Assembly (NCBI GenBank): GCA_009599575.1
Contig: VWND01000075.1
Location: 1,488,001 to 1,552,000, forward strand
DNA length: 64,000 nucleotides
From: Blumeriella jaapii
Taxonomy: Eukaryota > Ascomycota > Leotiomycetes > Helotiales > Drepanopezizaceae
Reading direction: 5' to 3'
Position numbers and translations under genes: made by a program. Position 1 is the first letter of the stretch. Each line of letters opens with the position of its first letter. This document shows positions 36,840 to 47,689 of this stretch, one piece after another. The notes beneath the pieces were generated by a model that searched no databases, had not been told where the DNA came from, and saw only the letters and a program-made list of their open reading frames with translations.

Positions 36840-39800
36840 CGTAAAAATATTTATAAAGCAATTCGATATAATAATTAAAAACGTTAACGAATTTTTATTC
36901 GATTACGAAAGCTTCGTTAAAATTGAATTTGTTCGCAAAAGCTTTAATTACGATAAATTTTTGCTAAACTACGATAACGTTTCAAAAGCTTTCGCCGAAG
37001 CAAAAAAAGCTCGAAATAATAAAAAAAAAATAACAAACCGAGTTTTGCGCTTTTTGCTAAATTAACGAAAAAAAAATATTTAAAAATACGTTTTTAGCAA
37101 AATTACCGGTGTTATTTTATTTCGGCATTTCGCTCGCTTTTTCGAAATTATTATTTTTATTAAAAAAAAAGTCTGGATACTAAACGCTTATATTTTTAAA
37201 ACGCAAGCTCTAAAAGCTAATAATTTAAAAGCCCGCAGGTTTATAAGCTTTTTTACAGCTGTTTGTAAATTAATCGACGACGCTATATAATTATTAAAAA
37301 AAGTTTTAATCGGCTGCGAAACTTTAAGTTTAATTCTTTTTTAAAATAAAAAATTAAACGTCGCTAAATACGAGATTTTTATATTAAAAAAAAAACGATA
37401 CTATTCCGATATTTTAAAATTACGACGACGAAAAAAACGAAAAAACCAATATTATTTTCGTTTAATTCGAAAAAACATACGCGTTAGCAATTAATATTTT
37501 TAAAGCAGCTAAAATTATTCGGCGATTTTTATTTATAATTATCGAAAACGAATTCGAAAATAAAATTAAAAGCGTAATAATAAACAACCGCTTATTCGAA
37601 TATAAAAAATCTATTATATTTGTAAAAACGATTTCGGAAAAAATAAAAATAAAAAACGTAAAAAAACGCGCCGATATTTTCGAAACTTTTTTTGTTCGAA
37701 AAAAAAAACCATTCGCGTCGTTAGCAAAAAAAGCATCGCGAATAAAAACAGTCGGAAATCGACGCCGAGCTATAACTTTTAAGCTAATTAATAAAAACGC
37801 GACGATTTTACGAAATTAAATTTAAAAAACGCCGGCATTTCGAAAAAAAAAGATTTAAACGATTTTGAATCTGACTTTTCGAAATTAAATACGCAAATAT
37901 TAAAAACGCCTGCTGCGTTTAAAAACGTCGTATTATTACCGTTAATATTTTAGATTTTAATAAAAACATTTAAAATTTCGATTATTATACGATTCGACCG
38001 AAAAAACTTAAAAAAAAATATCGAAGTTATCGCGGAAAAAATTATATAAAAAATATAAAATTAAATTATTCTGCTTAAAACTTTCGTTTTCGACGACGAA
38101 ACGATTTAAAAGTTTTATTTCGATATTTTTATACAAAAATCAAATAAATCCGTCAGTTTTTTTTTTTTTTTGCTTCGAACGAAAACTAAACTAAGCTTTT
38201 TTCGGAAAAATACAAATATAATACGCTAAAGTAAATAAAAAAAACTTTTAAAAACGATAATTCGTTTTTATTCGAGTTTTTTTCGCGGAAAAACTTCGAT
38301 TTTTAAATTTCGTTTTTACAAATAACGTTAACGTAAAAAAAAACGATAAGTTTTGCTATTTTTATATACGTTATTACACGGCGTACTACGATTTGATTAC
38401 AAAAGAAATCGACGTTGTCGGCTTCGCTGATCGATTCGCTGTTATTAAAAATTCGAATTACGATGTATTCGAAATTGATTTTAATAATTAATTTATATTT
38501 CGACGAAAAATTGCGAAAATTATTAAAACGCGTATTAAAACTTATTTAGGCTACGCAAATTTTAAAGCAAACCTCAAAGTTTTTAACGCGATTATAAAAT
38601 TCGATTAAAATATAAAAAAATAAAAGCAACGAATATTTTTAAAAGCCGATTTTTTTAACCTTTCGACCGAAGGTATATTTTAGAATCTATCCGAACTGAA
38701 TTGCGAATTTGTTAATCACGTAAAATCGTATAACGAAAAAAACAAATTACTGCTGTATTTTATAAAAAAAAAAGTAATTATATATAAGCATTATTTCCGA
38801 TTAATTAAAACCCAAAAAGCGCTTATAGTTTTTTTCGCTAATATATTTTATAATTTTATTTAATAAGCTTTCAAAATGCATCTCGGCTTTTACTTTGCTG
38901 TTTTAATTATTCGGAATCTCGAAAACTGCTGCTTTATAATTTATTTTAACGTTCCGATCGCTTTAGGTTTCGTTGGTTTCGACCGTATTATAATTATAAA
39001 ATTCGATATCGCCGATTTTTAAAAAAAAGAAAAAATCGAAAATCTTACCGACGCCATTTTCGATTATTACGTTTTGCTTGTATTTGTATATAATTCGGAA
39101 ATAATCGAAGCTTATTTGCAATTATATTACGACGCTAAGCTAATTAAAATTATTTAAAAAAGCCCAGCTTTTTCGTATTTTAACGCGTTTAAAACAGTGG
39201 CCTTAGCTATTTTATCGAATTACGAAACCGAAAGCTACGAAATAAAAAATAAAATAATTTTTGTCAGCTTTTCGATTAAGCAAAAGGTTTTCGTTAAATT
39301 TAAAACTTAAAAAACCGACGGCGCGATGCTAATTTATTCGAATAATTATACGGCGCAGAAATACAAAAATTATTTCTAAAACGACGCTCCGATAAATAAT
39401 TTAATATTTTTGTTTTACGACGAAAATAATTATAGCATTTTCGGTGGTTTCGATTGCAAACGATTATTTCCGAATTATTTCGTAAAATAATTTTTTTTAT
39501 AAACTTCGAAGCTTTTTCAAAAGTATTCGTCGATAAACAACCGTAGTCCGACCTATTAATTTTACGCGAAGCAAAAGCGTTAATTGGTTTTAATTACGAC
39601 GAATTAATCGATTATTTCCACGATTTTAATATAAGACTTTTCAGCGGCTTTTGCAAAGCGTAAAACCACGTTTAAAAGCTAAAATTTATTATTTACGAAA
39701 AAAAGTCGTAGAAAATATTCGTCGCGACGACGCTTAATAATATTATCGACGAAAAAGCTATTAAAACGTTCGTAAATTTAAACGATATTTCGATTAATAT

Positions 39801-39960
39801 TTTATCGAGCCATTTTTTAAAAAAGCAAAATAAACAAAATGATTTAAACGATAAGCGAAACGTTATTTTTCCGCAGGAGCCAATAGCAAAAAAGTTAAAA
39901 ACGGATTAAAAAGCTGAAAAAGTATAAAATTAAAAAGTTCGGTTTTTAATTAATTAGTTT
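36840..39960 (+). pseudogene. ORF2: unassigned post-pol gene of B elements (~1,000 codons)
   Basis: A second coding region follows pol and the AT spacer. The first part (36841-37380) reads FVRKSFNYDKFLLNYDNVSKA and FFTAVCKLIDDAI. Then, after poly-A frameshifts, comes FVRKKKPFASLAKKASRIKT with basic NRRR sequence (37680-37780). The second half (38340-39560) is one frame with stops only at Trp/Gln positions: GFADRFAVIKNSNYDVFEID, FKMHLGFYFAVLIIRNLENC, VPIALGFVGFDRIIIIKFDI, KTDGAMLIYSNNYTAQKYKN. The end reads NVIFPQEPIAKKLKTD. Shared with B4 and, partly, B1, so it is a family trait. I recognise no domain. It shows no signal peptide or clear membrane segment, so an env role is not supported. Confidence 0.6.
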
Positions 39961-40055
39961 TTAAACTATATAAAACAAATTAAATTGTATTTATTAAAAT
40001 TATATTTTTTTTTAGTCGTAATCAAAAACGATTACGTATATTATTTAAAACAGAA

Positions 40056-40207
40056 TATAAAACGGTAATACTTTGTATTAATAAAAGTTAATAGTTTTAG
40101 CTATAATCGAGGCATGGACTTTTTCGAAATCCTTTGCTATTAACTATTTTTAACAAATATAAAAGTAAAGCATCTTTTTAAATAATACCATAAGTACGCA
40201 ATCCAAT
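40056..40207 (+). repeat. B3 3' LTR, truncated
   Basis: It begins TATAAAACGGTAATA (from TGTAAAACGG) and follows the B LTR for 152 bp up to CAATCCAAT. The remaining 115 bp are missing. Confidence 0.9.
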
Positions 40208-40640
40208 AAACGAGCTTTTATCGACTGCGGCGCGGAAAAAAACTGCGTAATTTAAAAATTATTAATTAAATATAAATAAAAACCAATTCAAAAACGTATT
40301 AATTTATCCACGGTTAAAGAAAAAAAAATAACTATTTACGACACGTATACGCAACCCATTCGCGCTATTAATAATTATAAAATAATTAAAAAAATACAAA
40401 GCGATTTCGTGGCTTGCGATATAAATATTCCAAAGGTTTTATTTATCTTAGGGTTTTTTTAATTGCGAAATATCGATTCCGTTATAAGCTTTCGAGCTAA
40501 GTCGTAGCGATATTTAATCGAACGCTTACAGCTTAATTTCGTTATAATCAAACGTTTTAAAAAAAAATCCAAAAAAAAGTAAGCGTTTTATATCGTTTCA
40601 AAAAAAGCTACTGAAAAACAATATTAATTACTTTTTAAAT
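40208..40640 (+). pseudogene. C2 aspartic protease remnant (5' truncated)
   Basis: The very first codons read AFIDCGAEKNCVI-KLLIKY. FIDCGAE is the active site (D-S/T-G-A type) with Asp, Gly and Ala kept and Cys at the second position. The element joins the B3 LTR immediately upstream, so the protease N-terminus is gone. Confidence 0.75.
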
Positions 40641-40779
40641 ACGACGATTACGCCGACGTATTCGACGATACCGCCGCGGTTATTTTAGTTTTTTATTATT
40701 TTATAAAGCATCGAATAAACTTCGCGAAAGAAAAAAACCCTTTTTAAAAACCAGTCTACTTTTTGTCGAAATCTAAACT

Positions 40780-41430
40780 CACCGAATTACGCGAATATTT
40801 CGATTCGAATTTAAAAAAAAACTAAATAAAAAGATTTATTAATTTTGCCGACGCACCGGTAATATTTATACCGAAAAAAAACGGAAGTTTACGATTATGC
40901 GTCGATTATAAGAGTTTAAACGCAATTACGGTTAAAAATCGAATTTTTTTACTTTTTATAAGCGAAACTTTAAATCGTTTAAAAAAAGCTAGAATATTTA
41001 TTAAGCTAAATCTTATTTGGGCGTACTATCGCTTTCGAATAAAAGAAGGAAATAAATAAAAAATTGCGTTTCGCATTCGTTACGGACATTTCGAATACTG
41101 CGTATTACTTTTCGGCCTTTCGAACGCACTAGCAATTTTCTAAGCGTATATTAATTAAGCTTTAATCGGTTTAATAAATATTACGTGTATAATTTATTTC
41201 GACGATATTTTAATATTTTTCGAAAATCTCGACGATTATACAAACGCGGTAAAAAAGGTTTTCGAAAAACTTCGTATTAACAAATTTTACGAAAATCTGA
41301 AAAAATATGCTTTCGATACGAATACGGTTAAGTTTTTAGGCTTCGTCGTTACTTTTACGAAAATTAAAATAAATCCAGAAAAAGTAAATAATATTCGGAA
41401 ATAGCCCTTTTTTATTACGTGGCGAAATAT
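40780..41430 (+). pseudogene. C2 reverse transcriptase remnant with intact YFDD
   Basis: It reads PKKNGSLRLCVDYKSLNAIT, then NRIFLLFISETLNRLKKARI, IKLNLIWAYYRFRIKEGN, FRIRYGHFEYCVLLFGLSNA and then YFDDILIFF (41195-41206), all canonical gypsy RT. Both catalytic Asp are present. Only a few stops interrupt the domain, making this the best preserved RT in the window. Confidence 0.92.
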
Positions 41431-41489
41431 TCAAATGTTTTTGGGTTTTATCAACTTTTATAAACGTTTTATTAAAAACTACGCTAAGC

Positions 41490-41900
41490 TTTGCCGATTT
41501 ATTATAGATTTTTTAAAAAAAATGCAACGAAAAAAAATATCGGGCCTTTTTCGTTTTTTATTCGAAGCGAAGGTCGCTTTTTTACTTTTAAAAAAAAAGT
41601 TTTATTAAGCACCGATTTTACGCTATTTCGATTTTCGATTAAAAATTCAAATCGAAACAAACGCTTCGAAATTCGCTATAAGCGGAATATTATTTTAATT
41701 ATTCGGAGAAAATACGAAGGTACGTTGGCATTTTATCGCGTATTATTCGAAAAAGTTTTTTCTTATAAAATAAAAATACGAAATTCACGACGCTAAACTA
41801 ATAGCTATAATTTACGCTTTCAAATAATAAAACTAATATTTACGTAGCGCTTCCGACGTTATTATTATACGTATAAATTATTATAATTTGAAATACTTTT
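41490..41900 (+). pseudogene. C2 RNase H remnant
   Basis: After GFINFYKRFIKNYAKL (thumb-connection) the sequence carries words of the RNase H fold: ETNASKFAISGILF in one frame, then FYRVLFEKVF and a segment like YEIHDAKLIAIIYAF near 41780-41820. The open frame 41491-41796 runs partly out of phase with it. Confidence 0.6.
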
Positions 41901-42279
41901 TTACGAAAAAACGTTTAAACGGACGCTAAGCGAAATAAGCCGACGAGCTAGCTAAATACGATTTTGCAATCGAATATAAAACAAAAGTTTTTAATCCGGC
42001 GAATGATTTTTTCCGCCGGCCAAATTTAAAAAAAGATTTAAAAAAAAATAATAAGCAGCTGCCTACGCTGCATCGTAAGCTAAAACTAGCTTATTTGAAA
42101 AATTCTAAAATGTTTTTCGTAATAAAAACACGCTTAAAATCGGAGTATAAATTATTTCGCGCCGATAAATATTCGAAGCTTTTATTAACGGAATCAAAAA
42201 GTAAAAAGCAAGCGGAAAAAAGCCAAATAAAAAGCTTTTTCGCCGGATTGTTTTTTGCTAATATTATTAATTGTAAATA

Positions 42280-43799
42280 ATATATACTACGAAGCGTAGC
42301 CGTTGTATTACTACAATCCGAAACGATTAATAATAAGCTAGCAAAACCGATTTATAAAACTATTTTTGAGTTGCAAAAACTTAATTCTTTTGTATTATAA
42401 AAAACGTACGAATCGGCTTCGCAAAGCAATCGAGCCGGGTCCGAAAGATATTGGCATATAAGCCAAAATAGATTATTACGTTATAAAAAACGTGCGTATA
42501 TTTCGAATAAAAGCGCTATTAAAAGCGAAATATTAAAAATTAATTACGACGATCCGACCGCCGGCCATAAAAGCTTTCGGCGAACGCTAAAATTAGTTAA
42601 AAAAAAATATTTCTGGCTTGGTTTACGAGGCGACGTAAAACATTACGTTAATACGTATGGAAAATGCTAAAAAAGCAAATTTAAAAAGCACCGATCTTAT
42701 AGCGAATTAACTTTTTTTTCGATACGAAACTTTAGAAAAAAATAATTATAAATTTTATTACGAGTTTATTTTTTAGCAAAAAACGAAATCGTATTTACGA
42801 TTCGATATTCGTTATAATAAACCGATATACGAAACTGTCGAAATATATACCGATATAAAAAACGATTTTAATTTCAGATTTAGCTGAAATATTTATATAA
42901 CACGTTTATAAAGATTTTAGCTGTTTTAAAAAGATTATTACAAACAAAAGGTTAGTTTTTATTAGTAAATTCTGGTTTTTAATAATATTTTATTTATAAA
43001 TACGACGTCGATTAAGCACCGTTTTTTATTTTTAAATAAATAGCCAAACGAAACGTTAAAATCAAATTTTAGAATTTTACTTTCGCACGTACTGCGATTA
43101 TCGACAAAACGATTAAGCTACGAAGCTTGCTTTAGCCGAGTTTACGTATAACAATTCGATATACGCTTTTACGAATTTTACTTTTTTTCGCATATTATAC
43201 GGCTTTTACTCAAAATTTGGCAGCAACGTCGAAAGCGACGTCGTAAAAAAAAAAATACCGTCAGCGGAAAAACGAATTAAAATATTATAAAAAAAAAAAG
43301 AAATACTTAGTAAAAAACTAAAAAAAGCTAATACGAATTATAAAAGATTCTACGACGTTAAACATAAAAAAATTAAATTTCAAATAAGCGATAAAATATT
43401 ATTATCGATTAAAAACTTTCGATAATTACGATTTTTTCGAAAACTTTTAAATAAATATCTAAAGCTTTTCAAAATCAAACAAGTTATATACGAGCACGGC
43501 CAAGCTTATTAATTCGAACTCTTTTTTTAATATCGTATTTACGATATTTTCCACGTTTTTTTACTAAAACTTTGGTAAAATCGGAACGACACCGAGCCGA
43601 AAAATAATATAATAAAATTTCAAAAATCCGAAAAATACGAGGTCAAATTAATACAAATTTATAAAAATATAAAAAAAGCCGATATTATTTAATGCGATAA
43701 AAAAATTATTTATTAAGCGAAACTCTTAGAAGCTAAAAAACCATTTTACGAACGCAAAAAAGGTTGTAAAAAAATATTTAAAAAATACGACAAATAATA
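42280..43799 (+). pseudogene. C2 integrase and chromodomain-like tail
   Basis: The zinc-binding region reads INYDDPTAGHKSFRRTLKLV, KKYFWLGLRGDVKHYVNTYG and KCQKSK, that is, H-x-n-H...C-x-n-C with the second Cys region decayed (42530-42690). The core is badly damaged. Downstream are DVKHKKIKFQISDKILLS (about 43340) and FHVFLLKLW with EKYEVKLIQIY (about 43550-43660), the gypsy C-terminal order. The Tc1 element entered just after this tail. Confidence 0.7.
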
Positions 43800-45167
43800 C
43801 AGTACGTAGACACATGAAGTTGCGCGTCGGCCCCCGACCGCGACTTTTCGCGTTTACAACAAAACACACCTCTTTTTCGCAACTACACTACTATGCCACG
43901 AACAGCCGAAACGTCTCGCCAGCCCTTTGAGCACCTTTCTCAAAGGGCTAGAAATCGTATTATTAGCGCTAGAAAGTATGGGGTTCCTTATACCTGGCTT
44001 GCGGAATCGGAAAAGTGCAGCCCATCCACCGCGCGTTACACGGTCAAAAACGCGTCTTTACAACCCGACGGTAAATCACAACCTCGAGGACGCCCGCCTT
44101 TTCTTATTACGAAACGCGATAGGAGGGCTATTTTCAGAGCAATTGCCCGTACGCCAAAGATTACAGCGGCCCAATTACGCTCTTCTACCGTTCCGCACGT
44201 TTCGAAGAAAACGATATATCGATTTTTAAAAAAATCTGGTATACAAAAATAGCGCTGTCGAAAACGACCTGTTTTGACCGACGAACGCGCTGCCGCGCGA
44301 TTGCAATAAGCACTCCTTCACGATAATAAACCACTTTCTTATTAGCGTCGCTGGCGCTGGTCTGACGAATGTTCAATTGAACGTGGAAAAAGAGGTCGTT
44401 GGGAATTTGTTTATCGAACGAAAGGTTAATATTTCTATCGATTTATATTCCTTATTACTAACGCAATTTAATAGCTGAAGGCCTACAACCTTGGGCAATT
44501 CAAGGAGAGCCTACTAAAAGTCGATCGACTATGTTTTGGGCTGCATTCGGCTGGGGAATTCGAACAGATTTGGTCGTAATACGCGGAGATCCAAATGCGA
44601 CTCGTGGAGGCGTTACAGCCGCCAAATATCTCGAAGTTCTCGAAGAACACCTTCCTACGATTCTTCACGACGACAGTATTTTCATGCAAGATAACGCCCC
44701 GATTCATAAAGCGCGTTCTATTCAGGAATGGTTTCGTGATATGAATATTAAATTGGTAGATTGGCCGCCTTATTCGCCGGATCTTAATCCGATTGAAAAT
44801 CTGTGGAAAATGCTGAAAGCTAAGATAATTGAGCTTAAACCTGAATTAATCGCTATGAAAGATAACGATATAACTCAGCGTTTATTAATCAGTACTGCAC
44901 AAAGGGCGTGGGAGCTTTTGGAAGACCAGTTATTGAATAAACTGGCGGAGGGGATGCAAAAGCGGGTAAACGCCATTAAGGCTGCAAATGGATGGTATAC
45001 CAAATACTGATTGAAATTGAATATTCTTTCGATTTTCAGCTTTCATTTAAGCTATTTGTATTTAAAATCGATTAATTATTGGTGGAGTTATGAAGTTGTA
45101 AAGGTAGTAGAATTTTGTTGGGGTACGGACTATTTACTGACGCGCAACTTCATGTGTCTACCCACTG
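43800..45167 (+). mobile_element. Tc1/mariner element (DD34E), 1368 bp, inserted in C2
   Basis: It is bounded by 29-bp terminal inverted repeats (43800-43828 and 45139-45167; two mismatches) starting CAGT, with TA on each side (43798-43799 and 45168-45169). C1 at positions 256-262 shows the same host sequence with a single TA and no element. Base composition is clearly richer in CpA/TpG than the surroundings, so it is the youngest or least RIP-affected element here. Size, TA target and DD34E place it with the impala-like Tc1 group of fungi. Confidence 0.97.
43893..45010 (+). pseudogene. Tc1 transposase, broken
   Basis: The start MPRTAETSRQPFEHLSQRAR opens a 119-codon stretch containing the paired-like helix-turn-helix DNA-binding region (RNRIISARKYGV, STARYTV), an AT-hook-like RGRPPF and a second HTH (VSKKTIYRFL). 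It is broken by stops at 44250, 44307 and 44343, each at a Trp position, the first catalytic Asp following in WSDEC (44364-44366). A frameshift lies near 44425 and a further stop at 44459. The rest is open from 44531 to 45010: MQDNAPIHKA (second Asp 44690-44692) and DWPPYSPDLNPIENLW (Glu 44795-44797), spacing D34E. All three catalytic residues remain but the protein cannot be made whole. Confidence 0.95.
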
Positions 45168-45465
45168 TAGCAACGGAGCAATAACGAATGCGCGCCGTAA
45201 AAGTAAGGAAAAAAAAACAAAAACACTTAGAAAACTTTAGAATCGCCGCTAAAGCGATTTATTTTTCGCATTATTATTATTATTTTTCTTTTTATTTTTA
45301 TCGCTATTTTTTTTAAATTCAAAAGCAGCGGTAAGCTAAAAAAAATTAATATTAAACGAATTCGCAAAATATTCGATTTATCTTAATTAAAGCTTTTATA
45401 ATAGCCGTAATCGAATTCTGAATTGCAATTACGATATTTTCGTAAGAATTCAGAATTTAATTTAA

Positions 45466-46095
45466 TTGGTCAGAATAAATCCGAGCGACGTTTTCGAAAC
45501 GTCGGAAAATACGTTTTATATTAGCGTCGTTAAAAAAAGGGGCCGGCGCAGCCAAAGCTTCCAAAACAGCAGCAGCCGTCAAACCGGCAAAAGCGGGCGC
45601 AATAGCAGCAGCGGCAGCGGCAGCCCGAACCGCGGCGCGATTCGTACGATTTTCGATTATTATAAAAACCGAAGCGTTATTTTATTTTAAACGATTTATA
45701 TAAGCGTCGTAAATAATAAAATCGATAAAAGTTTTAACAAAAGCTTTGGCTTCGGCAACAAAAAAAAAAAAAGCGGCAGCGGCGATAGCAGCATCGAAAC
45801 GATTTATAAAATCGTTAAAACCCGCGAAAAGAATTTGCGCCTCGATAACGCGTGCGGCAGAAACTTATAGCTAATTAAAAGCGAATCCGAGTAAAAGTCT
45901 AGAGAATTTATAAAAAAGCATTAAATATACGAAGTTTTGCAACGGTTGTATTTTACGCTAAAAAGCTCGAAAACGCAAAAAGGCAAAAAGCAATTGTAAT
46001 GCTTTCGCGTAAAATTAAGCGGGCATACCGAAAGCAAATAAAAATCAAAAGTATTTTAAAAGTTCGCGGCGAACGCGGCGAAAAGCAATTAATTA
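45466..46095 (+). pseudogene. Unassigned degenerate ORF downstream of C pol (C2 copy)
   Basis: The first 74 codons are open and read NPSDVFETSENTFYISVV, then a Ser-rich linker (QNSSSRQTGKSGRNSSSGSG) and FDYYKNRS. The frame then continues with stops at Trp/Gln into a Lys/Arg-rich C-terminus, as in C1 at 551-1163. Conservation of one frame across two copies supports real coding. Function unknown. Confidence 0.5.
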
Positions 46096-46423
46096 AAATA
46101 GAAAAAAGCTAACGAAAAAATAAAAATAAAAAAAAAGAAAAAAAAGTTAAGCAGGAAAATAGCGGCCATTTTAAAAAAAAAAGCTTTTTCAAACGAAAAT
46201 GCGAACGCTACCGAAAACAAAAAAAACAAAATAGCAAAATAGCTATAATTCACGATTAAAAGCGGAAGAAACAGCTATAATTTACGACCGAAAACGAAAA
46301 AAACCGCACGTTATTTCGAAGGCGTAACGCACGCTATATACGGAAATATACGTACAAAAAAATCAATCGCTTTTAAAAACCAAAGGCTTAAAAAGGAAAA
46401 TAATATCAGAAACCAATATTACG

Positions 46424-46816
46424 TATATAAGTCAGATAATCCGCCAAAATCTTCTGTTTTTTATCAATTTTCGAATAATACTTTCTGCGGATAGGCCGTA
46501 AGGGCCGGATAGTATTATAAAGGCTGGAAATAACATTTAAATAAAACATTTTATAAAAATAATTGCTAAAAAACCAGTTATTAAAATTATATTAAAAAGA
46601 ATTGAAAAAAAGTCGAAATAAAGGCTGGAAAGCATATTAAATAAGGTTCGCTTGGTTTTCTGGGAAATACTTTTTTCGAGGGCTCCACCCCTTCTTTTAT
46701 ACTTATATACGCCTTTTATTAAAAATGTAGAAGGTAGAAATCAGTCTGACTATCAACCCAACCTTATCTGAGCTTTATTGTCTGAACTAGTGTTTCCCTG
46801 CCTTTCAATCCTTATA
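46424..46816 (+). repeat. C2 3' LTR (393 bp)
   Basis: It runs from TATATAAGTCAGATAATCC to CAATCCTTATA and aligns with C1 1497-1889. The very next bases (ATGGTAATAATAG) belong to the D2 GGT array. Confidence 0.85.
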
Positions 46817-47003
46817 ATGGTAATAATAGTAGTGGTAGTAGTAGTAGTAGTGATAGTGGTGGTGGTAATGGTGGCGACGAGGTGGTGGCGACGAGGTGGT
46901 GGCAGCGAAGTGGTGGCAGCGAGATGGTGGCAGCGAAGTGGTAGCAGCGAGGTGGTGGCAGCGAGATGGTGGTAATAGTAGTGATAGTGGTGGTAATAAT
47001 GGT
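46817..47003 (+). mobile_element. D2, left fragment: GGT/GCAGCGAG array
   Basis: GGT-type repeats with 15-bp GAGGTGGTGGCAGCG-like units, bounded on the left by the C2 LTR and on the right by E. It has no D terminal repeat of its own, so the outer left end of D2 is missing or lies beyond C2. Confidence 0.8.
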
Positions 47004-47199
47004 TGTGGGAATACCCATAGGGGTCACGTGGGATCAGATGATGCGGAATCACAGTTGTAGGTGCGCAGCGCTAGCGCCCGCTAGCGCTCGCACATCTATC
47101 TCATATTCTTACGCCAGCTAGACCTAGTAAAATACATACAGTTTTCAACCCGATTTACTACGACTAGTCGTATTTGTATTACCATCTGTGATATCAGCA
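47004..47199 (+). repeat. E 5' LTR (196 bp)
   Basis: It starts TGTGGGAATACC and ends GATATCAGCA. By my hand alignment it differs from the 3' LTR at about 18 positions, all transitions. It holds a 10-bp-arm hairpin at 47067-47088. Confidence 0.95.
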
Positions 47200-47680
47200 C
47201 TAATCAATGGTTAAATTCATTTTTAACCATAAATTCGCAAAATTTAATAAAAAAGGTAAGTTTAAAAGATTTTGTTATATAAAACGATTTTTTCTTCCGA
47301 CCTGCGCTAAAAGTTATCAATTTTCCTTTGTTATGCAAAACGATCAAAAAAAAGAAAAGATAGCTAAGATCAGGTTTAGTAATTTCTATTTGATTATGTT
47401 TTATTAACACCGCTGTTCGGCGAGTTTTACGATTTCGAAAAAAAATTCTAGAAATTAAGCAGCAATACAAGCAAGCAAACGCCCCACTTTCCAATTTGTT
47501 ACAGCTTATATTCTGCGACAACTATTAATTAAAAACAATCAAAAACGCTATTAACCTAATTACCGCTATTAATTACGAAGTACCGGACCCTAAATACAAA
47601 TCGCTTTATTATTAAAAATAAGCATTCAAAATGATTCCGATATTTGCATATATTAAATACGATATCAAGAATTAGGATAA
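47200..47680 (+). other. E leader
   Basis: The region between the 5' LTR and readable gag. The sequence right after the LTR (CTAATCAATGG) would be the primer-binding site, but I cannot match it to a tRNA. Short open frames on both strands near 47204-47521 are not shared with any other copy. Confidence 0.4.
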
Positions 47681-47689
47681 AAAAATGGA

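Larger units (their letters stand above)
32263..40207 (+). mobile_element. B3, right part: pol, ORF2, truncated 3' LTR
   Basis: B3 resumes mid-protease and runs through RT, RNase H, integrase, an AT-rich spacer and ORF2 to a 3' LTR that stops after 152 bp (40056-40207). Beyond that the sequence switches to the interior of C2. Confidence 0.9.
40208..46816 (+). mobile_element. C2: Ty3/gypsy element lacking its 5' end
   Basis: It starts abruptly inside the protease and continues with RT, RNase H, integrase, a chromodomain-like tail, an unassigned ORF and a complete 3' LTR. Tc1 interrupts it at 43800-45167. The 5' LTR and gag are absent. C2 keeps some catalytic residues lost in A, B, E and F. 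Confidence 0.9.

Noticed and set aside
36840..39960. Envelope gene in B, making it a retrovirus-like element
   Set aside because: No signal peptide, transmembrane anchor or Cys pattern is visible; position alone is not enough.
44483..44707. Minus-strand 74-codon frame in Tc1
   Set aside because: Shadow of the transposase catalytic region on the plus strand.
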